Of a stretch of 64,000 bases of DNA, positions 29,419 through 38,374 are shown piece after piece (the stretch's first letter is position 1; every line of letters starts with the position of its first letter). The position numbers and the translations under genes are program-made. This stretch comes from Zobellia uliginosa (lineage in GTDB: Bacteria > Bacteroidota > Bacteroidia > Flavobacteriales > Flavobacteriaceae). The stretch is from positions 310,001 to 374,000 of the forward strand of contig NZ_JAHKPY010000014.1 of the NCBI RefSeq assembly GCF_018860745.1, in the 5' to 3' direction. A model generated the notes under the pieces. The model saw nothing but the letters and a program-made list of their open reading frames with translations. It did not search any database and had not been told where the DNA came from.

Positions 29419-30087
29419 TTATAACTTTTCCATTCGCTCAATACCGTCTTCAATATTGAATTGGTCTTTAGGAAGAAAACCTTTGACAATAAGGACCAAA
29501 CCACAGATTATAAGAATGATACCAAGCCCTTTTTTAATCATATATATTCTATTTCCCGTTAGCTTTTTCTTCAATTGTTTCGCTAGTAGAATCTTAAAAA
29601 TATCAGTTACAAAATAAGCACCCACCATAGTAGAAAAGAATACGACTATGCGATTAGGATCATTATTTAAACTTGGACCTACCACGATGATGATACCTAA
29701 CCAAAATACGAGAACACCAATGTTTATAAAATTGAGAAGAAAACCTTTAGCGAATAGCCCTAAATAATCACTTTTACTGACTCTAATATCGCTATCTATA
29801 TGTTTAGGTGGCTTTTTAAAAATAGTGGTAATGCCATAAACCAAAAGAATTACACCTCCAAAAACATAGAGTCCTGGTTGGTTACTTAAATTTTCTAATA
29901 ACTGAAAACTACTAAAATAAGCAACTACGAGAAAAACACCATCTGCCAGAATAACTCCAAAATCAAAAACAATTGCCGCTCTAAAGCCTTTTATTGCACT
30001 TGTTTCCAAAAGAACAAAGAAAACGGGGCCAATCATAAAACTTAATAAAAAGCCTAAAGGAACCGCTGCCTGAATGTCTTCCCACAT
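29419..30087 (-). CDS. LysE/RhtB family exporter
   Basis: This 222-residue integral membrane protein has about six hydrophobic segments. The N-terminal PLGFLLSFMIGPVFFVLLETS is the family signature with the conserved Gly-Pro, and a basic cytoplasmic loop follows the third segment. LysE/RhtB proteins export amino acids or related small metabolites, and the substrate cannot be assigned. It lies downstream of the DUF2807 gene on the same strand after a 119-bp gap, so it may have its own promoter. Confidence 0.85.
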   Translation of the reverse strand: MWEDIQAAVPLGFLLSFMIGPVFFVLLETSAIKGFRAAIVFDFGVILADGVFLVVAYFSSFQLLENLSNQPGLYVFGGVILLVYGITTIFKKPPKHIDSDIRVSKSDYLGLFAKGFLLNFINIGVLVFWLGIIIVVGPSLNNDPNRIVVFFSTMVGAYFVTDIFKILLAKQLKKKLTGNRIYMIKKGLGIILIICGLVLIVKGFLPKDQFNIEDGIERMEKL

Positions 30088-30206
30088 CTGTTATTCTGCG
30101 TATTTCTGTTATTAATTTGAGATAAAACAGTAGATACATACCTCAAGTACAATTTGGTATTGCTTGGTATGCAAAGCTAAGAGATTATAACTGGATATAA
30201 AACCAA

Positions 30207-30887
30207 TTACATACGTGTTACCGTACCTCCAAAAACAGTCTTCTCATCCATTTTCTTAGGATCACCATATACCAATACTTCTCCACCAGCTTTTACACTA
30301 GCTTTTACATAGTCTGATGCAAAAATTTCTGCACGAGATCCAGCATTTACATTTATAGTAGAAAATTTAGTCTTAAATTCTTTGCCCTCATAGATACCAC
30401 CTGTATTTATAACGATATCTTGTAAATTAGAAGAACCTACGGCAGATATTGTTCCACCGGTTACGGTCTTTATCAACATCTGTTCTACCTCAGCATTAAT
30501 TACCAATTCTCCTCCTTCTTGTGCTTTTAACTCAAGAATTTCCTGTTTTATAGATTCTTCTGAAGTAATACGTGCATCTTCATTAACGTCTATTACAACA
30601 AGATTTTCTGTATAGTATATATCCACAAATGTGCGATAGCCACTGAAAATCTTTCCAATTTGCATACGTATCTTAAGTACACCATCATTATTAACAATAG
30701 CAACTTTATCTATATTCTCTCCAGAAATGACAGCTTTGTTCACATCTGATTTTATAAGCCTAATAGAAAGACCGTCAAAAGCCTTAACCTCTGAAAATTT
30801 GGTTAAGTCTTGTGTCATACTTGCGTCTTGGGCAAAACAAAATTGCAGTCCAAGAATACAAATGACAAGCAAAACGAACTTTTTCAT
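30207..30887 (-). CDS. DUF2807 (head-GIN) secreted protein
   Basis: The 226-residue protein begins with a signal peptide (MKKFVLLVICILGLQFCFA, cleavage before QDAS). The rest is a right-handed beta-solenoid-like domain typical of DUF2807, with successive short strands and turns (ISGENIDKVAIV, VVIDVNEDARI, INTGGIYEGKE, VNAGSRAEIFA, VKAGGEVLVYG). Such proteins are exported and of unknown function. The cysteine in LQFCFA could mimic a lipobox but lacks the following small residue pattern. The ATG at 30887 is chosen because the frame's earlier 20 codons would precede the signal peptide. It follows the RNase R gene by 63 bp. Confidence 0.82.
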   Translation of the reverse strand: MKKFVLLVICILGLQFCFAQDASMTQDLTKFSEVKAFDGLSIRLIKSDVNKAVISGENIDKVAIVNNDGVLKIRMQIGKIFSGYRTFVDIYYTENLVVIDVNEDARITSEESIKQEILELKAQEGGELVINAEVEQMLIKTVTGGTISAVGSSNLQDIVINTGGIYEGKEFKTKFSTINVNAGSRAEIFASDYVKASVKAGGEVLVYGDPKKMDEKTVFGGTVTRM

Positions 30888-30950
30888 AATGTACCTTTTT
30901 AGGTTATTTTGATAGTTCAAAGACAAAATCCGTTCCAAAAAAACCAATTA

Positions 30951-33140
30951 TTACTCATGCTTTCCCAATAAAGAGAAATCTAAATGACGTTTTATTAAAT
31001 CAGAATTCTTTACCATAACCACAACTTCGTCACCCAATTGATAAGTCTTCTTTGTCTTTTCTCCTATTATTGCGTATTCCTTTTCATCAAAGGTGTAATA
31101 ATCATCTTTTATATCACTGATCCTAACCATGCCCTCACACTTGTTCTCTATGATTTCAACATATACGCCCCATTCTGTAACACCGCTAATAACACCAACA
31201 AATTCTTGATCTTGATGGTCCTGCATGAACTTAATCTGCATATATTTTATAGAGTCGCGTTCCGCACTAGAAGCCAAATATTCCATGTCTGAAGAATGCT
31301 TACATTTTTGCTCGTAAACTTCTTCTTTGGCAGAGTCACCACCATCTAGATAATGTTGTAGCAAACGATGTACCATTACATCTGGATATCGTCTAATGGG
31401 AGAGGTAAAATGCGTATAGTATTCGAACGCTAAACCATAATGCCCAATATTATCTGTCGTATAGATAGCCTTACTCATACTACGAATGGTAAGTGTATCT
31501 ACTAAGTTCTGTTCTTTTTTACCCTTAACATCACTTAAAAGCTGATTAAGAGACGCGCTAATGGATTTTTTATCCTTAAAGTCAATCTTGTGACCAAATC
31601 TAGATATAATACTGTTAAGCGCTATTAATTTATCTTCATTTGGATTATCGTGAATTCTATAAACAAAAGTCTTTTTAGGCTTCTGTTTCCCAATAAATTC
31701 TGCTACTTTTCTATTGGCCAAGAGCATAAATTCCTCAATTAGTTTATTTGCGTCTTTAGATTCTTTAAAGAAAACCCCAATTGGTTCACTTTTTTCGTTC
31801 AGATTAAAACGAACCTCAACTTTATCAAAAGAAATAGCGCCGTCTTGCATACGTTTACCACGCATAATTTTTGCCAATCTATCCATTTCTAAAGTAACTT
31901 TTACTACCTCTTCCGAAACGATATAGGCATTTCCCCTAATGGATATTTCCTCAGGAATGCTTCCTTCTTGGGTTTCTATAATATGTTGTGCTTCTTCATA
32001 AGCAAAACGCTCGTTTGAATTGATGACCGTTCTACCAAACCATTGATTTTTGATCTTGGCATCTTTATCCATCTCAAAAATTGCGGAAAACGTATATTTT
32101 TCTTCGTTAGGACGTAATGAACAGGCATTATTGGATAATACTTCTGGAAGCATAGGTACCACACGATCAACCAAATAGACCGATGTAGCTCTTTCATAAG
32201 CTTCATCATCTAAAATAGTATCGGGAACCAAATAATGAGAAACATCTGCAATATGAATTCCTATTTCATAATTTCCATTTTCTAGCACTTCAAAAGATAG
32301 TGCATCATCAAAATCTTTCGCGTCTTTAGGATCAATGGTAAAGGTCAATACCTCTCGCATATCTCTCCTTTTAGCTATTTCTTCTTCTTTAATGGAAGTA
32401 TCAAGTGTGTCCGCATAGCGTTCTACTTCAGTAGGAAATTCATAAGGAAGTCCGTATTCCGCCAAGATGGCATGAATCTCCGTATTATGTTCTCCAGGTT
32501 TTCCTAAAACTTCCGTAATAGTTCCGGTAGGGGAATCATCCTTACCGTCCCAACTCTCAAGTTTAACAATAACCTTATCGCCATCGTTGGCCCCATTTAT
32601 ACTATCCTTTGGGATAAAGAAATCTGTATACATTCTAAAATCTGTTGGGCGTACAAAAGCAAATGTCTTCTGTATATCTACAATACCTACAAATTCCGTC
32701 TTTTTACGTTCCAGAATATTAGCAATCTCGCCCTCTAGTTTTTTCCCTTTTCTCCTTGGAAATATGTATACCTCTACGGTATCTCCGTGAAAAGCTTTAT
32801 TTACCTTGTTAGCATGTACAAAAACATCATCTTCCATACCTTCTATGACTACATAGGCATTACCACGCCCAGTAAGATCAACAGTTCCGGTTTGATATTT
32901 TTTGGTGGAAGCCAAAGCCATATAACTACCTCTGTTTTCTTCCTGAATTCTATTTTTTTCTTTTAATTGCCCTAACCTTTTAATTAGTTGGTTCCGGTCT
33001 TGCGTATTATCTAGGCCAAGTTTAGCCGCTATTTGTTTATAATTGAAACTCTTTTTGGGATCTTTCTCTAATACGGTAAAGATTCCTTTTGTTATCTCGT
33101 TGTTTCTATGGTTACGAGCTTTCTTTTTATTCTTTGACAT
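30951..33140 (-). CDS. rnr: Ribonuclease R
   Basis: This 729-residue 3'-5' exoribonuclease degrades structured RNA. In order it has an N-terminal basic and helix-turn-helix-like segment (about 1-65), cold-shock/OB domains (about 70-230) and the RNB catalytic domain (about 255-590). That domain holds the metal-binding DPKDAKDFDDALS stretch with its aspartates and the later HFTSPIRRYPDVMVHRLL segment. A C-terminal S1 domain (about 640-725, FVGVISGVTEWGVYVEI) follows. Length fits Bacteroidota RNase R. No Lys-rich tail is seen. It is divergent from rpiB across a 650-bp AT-rich gap. Confidence 0.95.
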   Translation of the reverse strand: MSKNKKKARNHRNNEITKGIFTVLEKDPKKSFNYKQIAAKLGLDNTQDRNQLIKRLGQLKEKNRIQEENRGSYMALASTKKYQTGTVDLTGRGNAYVVIEGMEDDVFVHANKVNKAFHGDTVEVYIFPRRKGKKLEGEIANILERKKTEFVGIVDIQKTFAFVRPTDFRMYTDFFIPKDSINGANDGDKVIVKLESWDGKDDSPTGTITEVLGKPGEHNTEIHAILAEYGLPYEFPTEVERYADTLDTSIKEEEIAKRRDMREVLTFTIDPKDAKDFDDALSFEVLENGNYEIGIHIADVSHYLVPDTILDDEAYERATSVYLVDRVVPMLPEVLSNNACSLRPNEEKYTFSAIFEMDKDAKIKNQWFGRTVINSNERFAYEEAQHIIETQEGSIPEEISIRGNAYIVSEEVVKVTLEMDRLAKIMRGKRMQDGAISFDKVEVRFNLNEKSEPIGVFFKESKDANKLIEEFMLLANRKVAEFIGKQKPKKTFVYRIHDNPNEDKLIALNSIISRFGHKIDFKDKKSISASLNQLLSDVKGKKEQNLVDTLTIRSMSKAIYTTDNIGHYGLAFEYYTHFTSPIRRYPDVMVHRLLQHYLDGGDSAKEEVYEQKCKHSSDMEYLASSAERDSIKYMQIKFMQDHQDQEFVGVISGVTEWGVYVEIIENKCEGMVRISDIKDDYYTFDEKEYAIIGEKTKKTYQLGDEVVVMVKNSDLIKRHLDFSLLGKHE

Positions 33141-33514
33141 TAACTATCTTTAATTTATACGGTAAATTACGAATTATAATTCATTACCTCAGGAATTGAA
33201 CATCCTTGATCTAAAAACAAGGTTATCAACAACTATATTATAATCTGTTTTTCTTTTAAAATTTTAAAAAATAAAATGGTGGTTATTATAGTGTGTTAAT
33301 AAGGCTTATAAAATAATGTAGAAATAGTTGCTCTGAACTACTTTAAGAAGTTGTTGACAATCTTTACAGATATAATGTAGCACAAAATCAGGGTGGTAAC
33401 TCAATTATCAATATTGGTTAATAAACGATATCAACATAAATTATTTAATAAGTAAATGTAAATTTAATGTTAATTACGTTCAATAACATTTTAATAGCGC
33501 ATTATAAAAAGGGT

Positions 33515-33546
33515 AAAACTAATTTTCTCAATTAGAGATTAGTTTT
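33515..33546. repeat. Inverted repeat in the rnr-rpiB gap
   Basis: AAAACTAAT and ATTAGTTTT form a perfect 9-bp stem. It continues after a three-base bulge as CTC/GAG, around a small AT loop. No T run follows in either direction, so it is not a standard terminator. Confidence 0.55.
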
Positions 33547-33690
33547 GTAGAGTACTATTCAGGTGAGAAATCAAAATTTAAGATCTACTTTCTTTTGCAA
33601 GGTTATTAACAATATAAATACCTTTTAACAATAACAAATTAACAATCTTAAAGTGTTAATATAAAACTATTGTTGTGATTGCCATGTATC

Positions 33691-33721
33691 TTGTGGTGAA
33701 GCCCTACTATTTGTACCTTTG
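33691..33721 (+). promoter_or_regulatory. rpiB promoter
   Basis: TTG at 33691-33693 and TACCTTTG at 33714-33721 with 20 bases between them. This would give a leader of about 65 bases to the rpiB ATG. Confidence 0.65.
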
Positions 33722-33792
33722 TAAACTTTCAGAAGGTTTTATAGCGCCATAAATTGCTAATAATAGTAAAGCCTCTAATAAGACTATATATA

Positions 33793-34224
33793 ATGAAGAT
33801 AGCTATTGGTAACGATCACGCAGGTACGGACTATAAATTAGCCATTGTAGGTTTACTTAAGTCTATGAATATAGAAGTAAACAATTATGGTACCGATGGA
33901 GCGGATAGTGTAGATTATGCAGATTTTGTTCATCCCGTAGCTACAGATGTTGATAAAGGCAATGTTGACTTTGGAATTATCATTTGCGGCAGCGGTAATG
34001 GTGCCTCTATGACAGCTAATAAACATCAACTAGTACGCTGCGCTTTATGCTGGACAAAAGAGATTGTTCAATTAAGTAGAGAACATAATGATGCTAATAT
34101 TCTAAGCTTACCGGCTAGGTTTATTTCCTTACCACAAGCTTTAGAGATGGTAAAAACTTTTATAAACACCGGATTTGAAGGTGGTAGACACGAAAGAAGA
34201 ATAGAAAAAATTCCTTGTAAATAA
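33793..34224 (+). CDS. rpiB: Ribose-5-phosphate isomerase B
   Basis: The 143-residue enzyme interconverts ribose 5-phosphate and ribulose 5-phosphate in the pentose phosphate pathway. The N-terminal IAIGNDHAG, the HPVATDV segment, the catalytic-cysteine motif IICGSGNG and the late LSLPARF are the RpiB/LacAB signatures. Length is typical. The ATG at 33793 begins the family N-terminus. Upstream codons in the frame would add 13 non-conserved residues. It is a single gene with its own promoter and is followed by 165 bases of AT-rich spacer. Confidence 0.93.
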   Translation: MKIAIGNDHAGTDYKLAIVGLLKSMNIEVNNYGTDGADSVDYADFVHPVATDVDKGNVDFGIIICGSGNGASMTANKHQLVRCALCWTKEIVQLSREHNDANILSLPARFISLPQALEMVKTFINTGFEGGRHERRIEKIPCK

Positions 34225-34389
34225 GCAATCAAAACCTTATTTTTAGTAATAAGCGTTATAGCAGTTTAATAGACCCCGATCACTTCGTACTAATTAACAT
34301 AAGTTGTTCACAACCGGTATATGTATCTGTTTAGGCGGCTTTTAGGTATTTGAAAATATTTAATAACCTAAAATTATTTTCCATATTAG

Positions 34390-35316
34390 ATGGGACATTC
34401 TCACGAAGACCATTCACATGGGCATAGTCATAATCATAACAGTTTAAAGGGAAGGAACTTAATAATATCCATCCTATTAAATATACTAATTACAGTTGCC
34501 CAGGTAATAGGTGGTATCGTTTCGGGAAGTCTATCATTACTTTCCGATGCCCTTCATAATTTTAGTGATGTATTATCGCTGATTATTAGTTATATAGCCG
34601 CTTTGTTATCTAAAAGAGAGGCCTCAACTAATAGAACTTTTGGTTATAAACGCGCAGAGATTATAGCTGCATTTATTAATGCAGCAACCTTAATAGTTGT
34701 AGCGCTTATATTAATAAAAGAGGCCTCTGAACGTTTTTTTGAACCACAACAAATAGAATCTAATGTGGTTATTTGGCTTTCGTTGTTAGGTATTGTTGCC
34801 AATGGATTTAGCGTGCTCTTGCTTAAGAAAGATTCCAAGAGTAATATGAACATGAGGTCGGCATACTTGCACTTATTAACAGATATGTTGGCATCCGTAG
34901 CGGTGTTGGTGGGAGGCTTGTTGATGAAGTTTTATGAAGTATATTGGATAGATGCAGCCCTAACTTTTGCAATTGCTATCTATCTTATTTTTGTAGGATA
35001 CGCTTTATTAAAGGATGCAACGCGCGTTCTTATGCTTTTTACGCCAAATACCATACAAGTAAAAAGCATTGTTGAAGAAGTAGGTATGATCAACGGAGTC
35101 AAGAATATTCACCATATTCATATTTGGCAATTAAATGAAGATGAGGTGCATTTAGAGGCACACGTAGATTTCAATGAAGACATCAAGCTTTCTGAGTTTG
35201 ACAACATTCTTCAGGAAATAGATGAGGTCGTTTATCACAAATTCGGTATCAATCACGTTACTATACAACCGGAATACGGAAAAAGCGACAGTAAGCAAAT
35301 AATTGTACAAGATTGA
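34390..35316 (+). CDS. Cation diffusion facilitator (CDF) metal exporter
   Basis: This 308-residue inner-membrane antiporter exports divalent metal, most likely zinc. A His-rich N-terminus (HSHEDHSHGHSHNHN) is followed by six membrane segments. The two metal-site motifs SDALHNFSD (segment II) and HLLTD (segment V) have the His/Asp pattern of zinc-type CDF proteins. The C-terminal ~90 residues form the cytoplasmic ferredoxin-like dimer domain with HHIHIWQLNEDEVHLEAHV. No metal-sensing regulator is adjacent. It is followed after 4 bases by the acetyltransferase gene, so the two are probably co-transcribed. Confidence 0.93.
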   Translation: MGHSHEDHSHGHSHNHNSLKGRNLIISILLNILITVAQVIGGIVSGSLSLLSDALHNFSDVLSLIISYIAALLSKREASTNRTFGYKRAEIIAAFINAATLIVVALILIKEASERFFEPQQIESNVVIWLSLLGIVANGFSVLLLKKDSKSNMNMRSAYLHLLTDMLASVAVLVGGLLMKFYEVYWIDAALTFAIAIYLIFVGYALLKDATRVLMLFTPNTIQVKSIVEEVGMINGVKNIHHIHIWQLNEDEVHLEAHVDFNEDIKLSEFDNILQEIDEVVYHKFGINHVTIQPEYGKSDSKQIIVQD

Positions 35317-35320
35317 TAAG

Positions 35321-35764
35321 ATGAAGATAACGGTAAAATCATTTGGAGTACTCACAACAGAAGAGCTCTACCAAATACTTAGAATTAGAGCGGAGGTTTT
35401 TATAGTAGAGCAAGAATGCGTTTACCAGGATATAGACGATAAGGACCAAAAAGCCTTGCATGTTATAGGAACTAAAAATAATGAAATAGTTGCTTACACT
35501 AGATTGTTTAAGCCTGGTGATTATTTTGAAGAAGCAAGTATTGGAAGAGTATTGGTGAAGGCGTCCGAAAGAAAATACGGCTACGGAAAAGATATTATGA
35601 AAGCGTCAATCAAGGCAGTAGAAAAACATTACAAAACAAGTGTTATAAAAGTATCTGCTCAGTTATATTTAGAACGTTTTTACCACACACTAGGTTTTGA
35701 TCAAGTAGGTGAAGGTTATTTAGAAGATGGCATACCACATATAGGAATGGTTAAAAAACAATAA
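35321..35764 (+). CDS. ElaA-like GNAT N-acetyltransferase
   Basis: A 147-residue GNAT-fold protein. The N-terminal LYQILRIRAEVFIVEQECVY followed by DIDDKDQKALH is the signature of the ElaA branch. EASIGRVLV and the RKYGYGKDIM stretch form the acetyl-CoA pyrophosphate loop, and the end (FYHTLGFDQVGEGYLEDGIPH) is also typical. The natural substrate of ElaA-like proteins is not known. The ATG at 35321 is chosen because it follows the CDF stop by 4 bases and begins the family N-terminus. Its stop codon lies inside the downstream terminator hairpin. Confidence 0.88.
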   Translation: MKITVKSFGVLTTEELYQILRIRAEVFIVEQECVYQDIDDKDQKALHVIGTKNNEIVAYTRLFKPGDYFEEASIGRVLVKASERKYGYGKDIMKASIKAVEKHYKTSVIKVSAQLYLERFYHTLGFDQVGEGYLEDGIPHIGMVKKQ

Positions 35765-35788
35765 GGTCCGTATTTACGGACCTTATTG
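35759..35788. terminator. Bidirectional terminator
   Basis: A perfect 14-bp stem (CAATAAGGTCCGTA / TACGGACCTTATTG) with a two-base gap, T-rich on both sides, lies between convergent genes. It overlaps the acetyltransferase stop codon. Confidence 0.85.
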
Positions 35789-35809
35789 TTTTTATAATAT
35801 TTTTTAAAA

Positions 35810-36184
35810 TTAAATTCGAATAGGTTCTTTATTGGTAAGATTAATATCCTCTAGCATATTATCCGTAAACTTATAATGGCCTTTGGTCGTAATGATTCGG
35901 AATCTATTAGAGTTCATTCTACTTAAAGTATCCAAAAAAAGCCACTTGGTTTTCAACAGTCTTGGCTTGGAAGATTTCAAGCTTATTTCAAAGTAATATT
36001 TCCTTCCATTTTTAAGCGCAACTATGTCTGGTGTAATCTTAAAATCCGTTCCTTTTCTAACATACGATTTTGGTGTTTCATACCCATCGATATCTGCTTT
36101 TATATCTTCGAAACCAGTGGCCTCAAGATGGTTGATTGACTTTTCTAAAAACTCGTGATTTTCTGACTTTTCTGTTGTTACCAT
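35810..36184 (-). CDS. Unknown protein with possible PD-(D/E)xK-like core
   Basis: I do not recognise this 124-residue protein. It begins MVTTEKSENHEF with a helix, then alternating strands and helices. TPDIVALKNGRKYYFEISLK contains an Asp after Pro and a downstream Glu followed by Lys, the spacing seen in the core of PD-(D/E)xK nuclease-like folds. The Glu-Lys spacing (ExxxK) is not the canonical ExK, so a nuclease assignment is weak. No signal peptide or membrane segment. It is convergent with the acetyltransferase and sits at the edge of the restriction-modification stretch. The ATG at 36184 is preferred over the 9-codon upstream extension. Confidence 0.6.
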   Translation of the reverse strand: MVTTEKSENHEFLEKSINHLEATGFEDIKADIDGYETPKSYVRKGTDFKITPDIVALKNGRKYYFEISLKSSKPRLLKTKWLFLDTLSRMNSNRFRIITTKGHYKFTDNMLEDINLTNKEPIRI

Positions 36185-36443
36185 AACAGATAATATACTA
36201 AAACTAAGCACATAAACAAATTTTGAGAGTTGATTAACAGCATTTTATGATCTAAAATGTATTTCAAACCTTGTTTATCCGTTTATATGAAAACCGACTG
36301 AATAGTCTGTCGCCTAGTATAGATTCTAAGAATAGATCCTCTTTCTAAAAAACAATAGGCGCATTTTCATCGCTGTAAGTGTATGTTGGTCAAGTAGTAA
36401 TAATAATTTTAAGATTTACAGACTATTTGGTCTGTAAAGTAAT

Positions 36444-37058
36444 TTAAGCCAACCTTTTGGCAACACCAATTTCTTCTAAAAAATCTAGTTTTAAAATGAG
36501 GTTTAATGGTTTTTCAACCTTGTTTTTTGTAGAAGCATAGAGGTAACCTTCACTCCTATGATGTAATTCTTCAATCTTAATTTTACCATGAATATTCTCC
36601 CCAGGTAAAGTATATCTTTTTAAGATAGCTGAGTTAAGATTTCGTTCGGTTAAAAGGTGTACTAATTTTTGTCTATTCACTAAAGTAATTTTACAGGAAG
36701 TAAACACGTTTGGAGCATCAGCATAAATGGAGGTTATTAAGGCATAAAACTCTGTTGTTTTAGAGGTATCAAATAACCAACCTTCTTTTAAAATTCCGTT
36801 CTTTTCATAACTTAGTTCAAAGGCAAAAGTAGGTAGGTTTTCATTCACATAATCTAGTTGTGCCTTTTCGTCTATATGATATTGCTTCCCACTAGTTTTA
36901 TGCGTAAAAATCAGATCTATACCTGCCATTTGCTGCTTCATGTCAGAAATGCGCTCAAAAGTATAGTGGTTTAAGTATTGATTGTAATAGCGATCCAATA
37001 GCAAGCAAAGCTCTTTTTCCCTCTCCAAATCCGATTTAAAATTACTCTGAAGAGGCAT
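36444..37058 (-). CDS. Putative type II restriction endonuclease (partner of the adjacent C5 methyltransferase)
   Basis: The 204-residue protein has no family name I recognise. It carries a nuclease-like signature: Asp48 (in GIDLIF), a turn, then Asp63-Glu64-Lys65 (HIDEKAQ), which is the D...(D/E)xK arrangement of restriction endonucleases. Supporting this, it starts 32 bases after the stop of a DNA cytosine-5 methyltransferase on the same strand, the classic layout of a type II system. The N-terminus is helical and polar, the middle has FELSYEKNGILKEGWLFD, and there is no membrane segment. Cleavage activity and recognition site are inference. It could also be a non-nuclease companion of the methyltransferase. 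Confidence 0.62.
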   Translation of the reverse strand: MPLQSNFKSDLEREKELCLLLDRYYNQYLNHYTFERISDMKQQMAGIDLIFTHKTSGKQYHIDEKAQLDYVNENLPTFAFELSYEKNGILKEGWLFDTSKTTEFYALITSIYADAPNVFTSCKITLVNRQKLVHLLTERNLNSAILKRYTLPGENIHGKIKIEELHHRSEGYLYASTKNKVEKPLNLILKLDFLEEIGVAKRLA

Positions 37059-37090
37059 ATTGAGATTATTAATGAAAGATTTTTAAGTAT

Positions 37091-38317
37091 TTATACTTCA
37101 ATTTTAGCGGCCAGAGCTTGAGCAATCTTCTCAACAACACCAACAACAAGGGCATTTCCCATAAAAAACGCACGTTTGGTGTCACTTATACCTTCTAATA
37201 ACGTATGATTATCGGGAAACATATTCAAACGCTCTAATTCTACCGGAGTTAATCGCCGTAATCCCTTATTTGTTTGTACCACATGTTTAAATCGAGAAGG
37301 AGATTTTCCACCTTCACCAGTAATAATGGTTCTTGAAGCGTTGTCCAAGGCATCAGGGAATATCATTCCACCCTCACTGTAATTATAAGTGAATCCCGTT
37401 TTTGCGGTTCGCACTTCTTTCTTAGCACCCTTTAAATATTCCCATTTATGAAAATCCTCTTCAGGAATATAAAATTCTTCGGTTACCTCGCCGTTTTGAA
37501 GCACATCGCCTAAAACAGCACGTTTCCCTGCATAACTGGATTCTGTTTTTACGGTGAATACCTTACCATTTATAAACACACCAGAGTTTTGAAACGGAGA
37601 TAACTTTTCACCTAAATTAAAGTTATCGGAGATATGAACTAAATCACCTTCAATCTTAAAAGAACTAGGTTTTTGAGTGGTTTGCTGTACAGGTAATGCT
37701 GAAGCAATAGTCCCCAAGGATAACACCCAATCAGCAGGGTTGGCCTTTTTCAAAGATTTATAAAGGGGAGTTGATTTATGATATCCCAAGAAAAAGATGC
37801 GTCTTCGCCGTTGTGGCATACCGTAATCTGCGGCATTAATAACCCGCCATTCTACGGCATAACCCAAATCATCAAGACTTTTTAACATAATAGCAAAATC
37901 ACGCCCACGTTGGGCAGAAGGTGATTTCAACAAACGGTCTACATTTTCAAGAAATAGGTATTTAGGAGGGTTTTTCTTTTCAGATAGAATACGATGTATA
38001 GTCCACCAGAGCACTCCTTTTTTGCCGATTAGACCTTTAGAATTATGTAAGGTGGTTGCTACGGAGTAATCTTGGCATGGAAATCCCCCTACGAGCACAT
38101 CTGCATCGGGAATAGTATCAGTGGGGACTTCAGCAATATCTTGGTTACTGTGGTTTTCTTTTCCAAAATTGGCCTCGTACACTAAAGAGGCGTGTTGAGC
38201 CTTGGTAGAGGGCTCCCATTGGTTACTCCAAACTACCTTATATTTTCCTATTTTTTCCAGCCCTAGGCGAAATCCTCCGACACCTGCAAAAAGTTCTATT
38301 GCTTTGAGTTTGCTCAT
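37091..38317 (-). CDS. DNA (cytosine-5)-methyltransferase
   Basis: This 408-residue enzyme transfers methyl from S-adenosylmethionine to C5 of cytosine in a specific site. The ordered motifs are all present: I (ELFAGVGGF, about 8-16), IV with the catalytic Cys81 (GGFPCQDYS), VI (FLENV, Glu124), VIII (QRRRRIFF, about 169-176), IX (RRLTPVELERL, about 345-356) and X (FMGNALVVGVVEKIA, near the end). The variable target-recognition region lies between VIII and IX (about 185-340). Nothing is missing, so the enzyme looks active. It is followed by the putative endonuclease and diverges from the NlpC/P60 lipoprotein gene 57 bp away. The recognition sequence cannot be read from the protein by eye. Confidence 0.93.
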   Translation of the reverse strand: MSKLKAIELFAGVGGFRLGLEKIGKYKVVWSNQWEPSTKAQHASLVYEANFGKENHSNQDIAEVPTDTIPDADVLVGGFPCQDYSVATTLHNSKGLIGKKGVLWWTIHRILSEKKNPPKYLFLENVDRLLKSPSAQRGRDFAIMLKSLDDLGYAVEWRVINAADYGMPQRRRRIFFLGYHKSTPLYKSLKKANPADWVLSLGTIASALPVQQTTQKPSSFKIEGDLVHISDNFNLGEKLSPFQNSGVFINGKVFTVKTESSYAGKRAVLGDVLQNGEVTEEFYIPEEDFHKWEYLKGAKKEVRTAKTGFTYNYSEGGMIFPDALDNASRTIITGEGGKSPSRFKHVVQTNKGLRRLTPVELERLNMFPDNHTLLEGISDTKRAFFMGNALVVGVVEKIAQALAAKIEV

Positions 38318-38374
38318 TTGCGATAAAATTACATAATTTCACTAATGCAAAGTAAAGATGATACAACATTAAGG

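Larger units (their letters stand above)
33141..33792. other. AT-rich 650-bp intergenic region with DnaA-box-like sites
   Basis: No gene is visible in this gap between divergent rnr and rpiB. It is very AT-rich and carries 9-mers close to the DnaA box TTATCCACA: TTATCAACA at 33223-33231, TTATTAACA on the minus strand at 33294-33302 and on the plus strand at 33603-33611, and TTGTCAACA on the minus strand at 33352-33360. It also holds a long inverted repeat (33515-33546) and the rpiB promoter. A replication origin is possible but unproven. Similar 9-mers occur by chance in AT-rich DNA. Confidence 0.35.

Noticed and set aside
33352-33378. A sigma-70 type promoter (TTGACA ... TATAAT) in the rnr-rpiB gap
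   Set aside because: The two hexamers are only 11 bases apart and Bacteroidota use a different promoter form.
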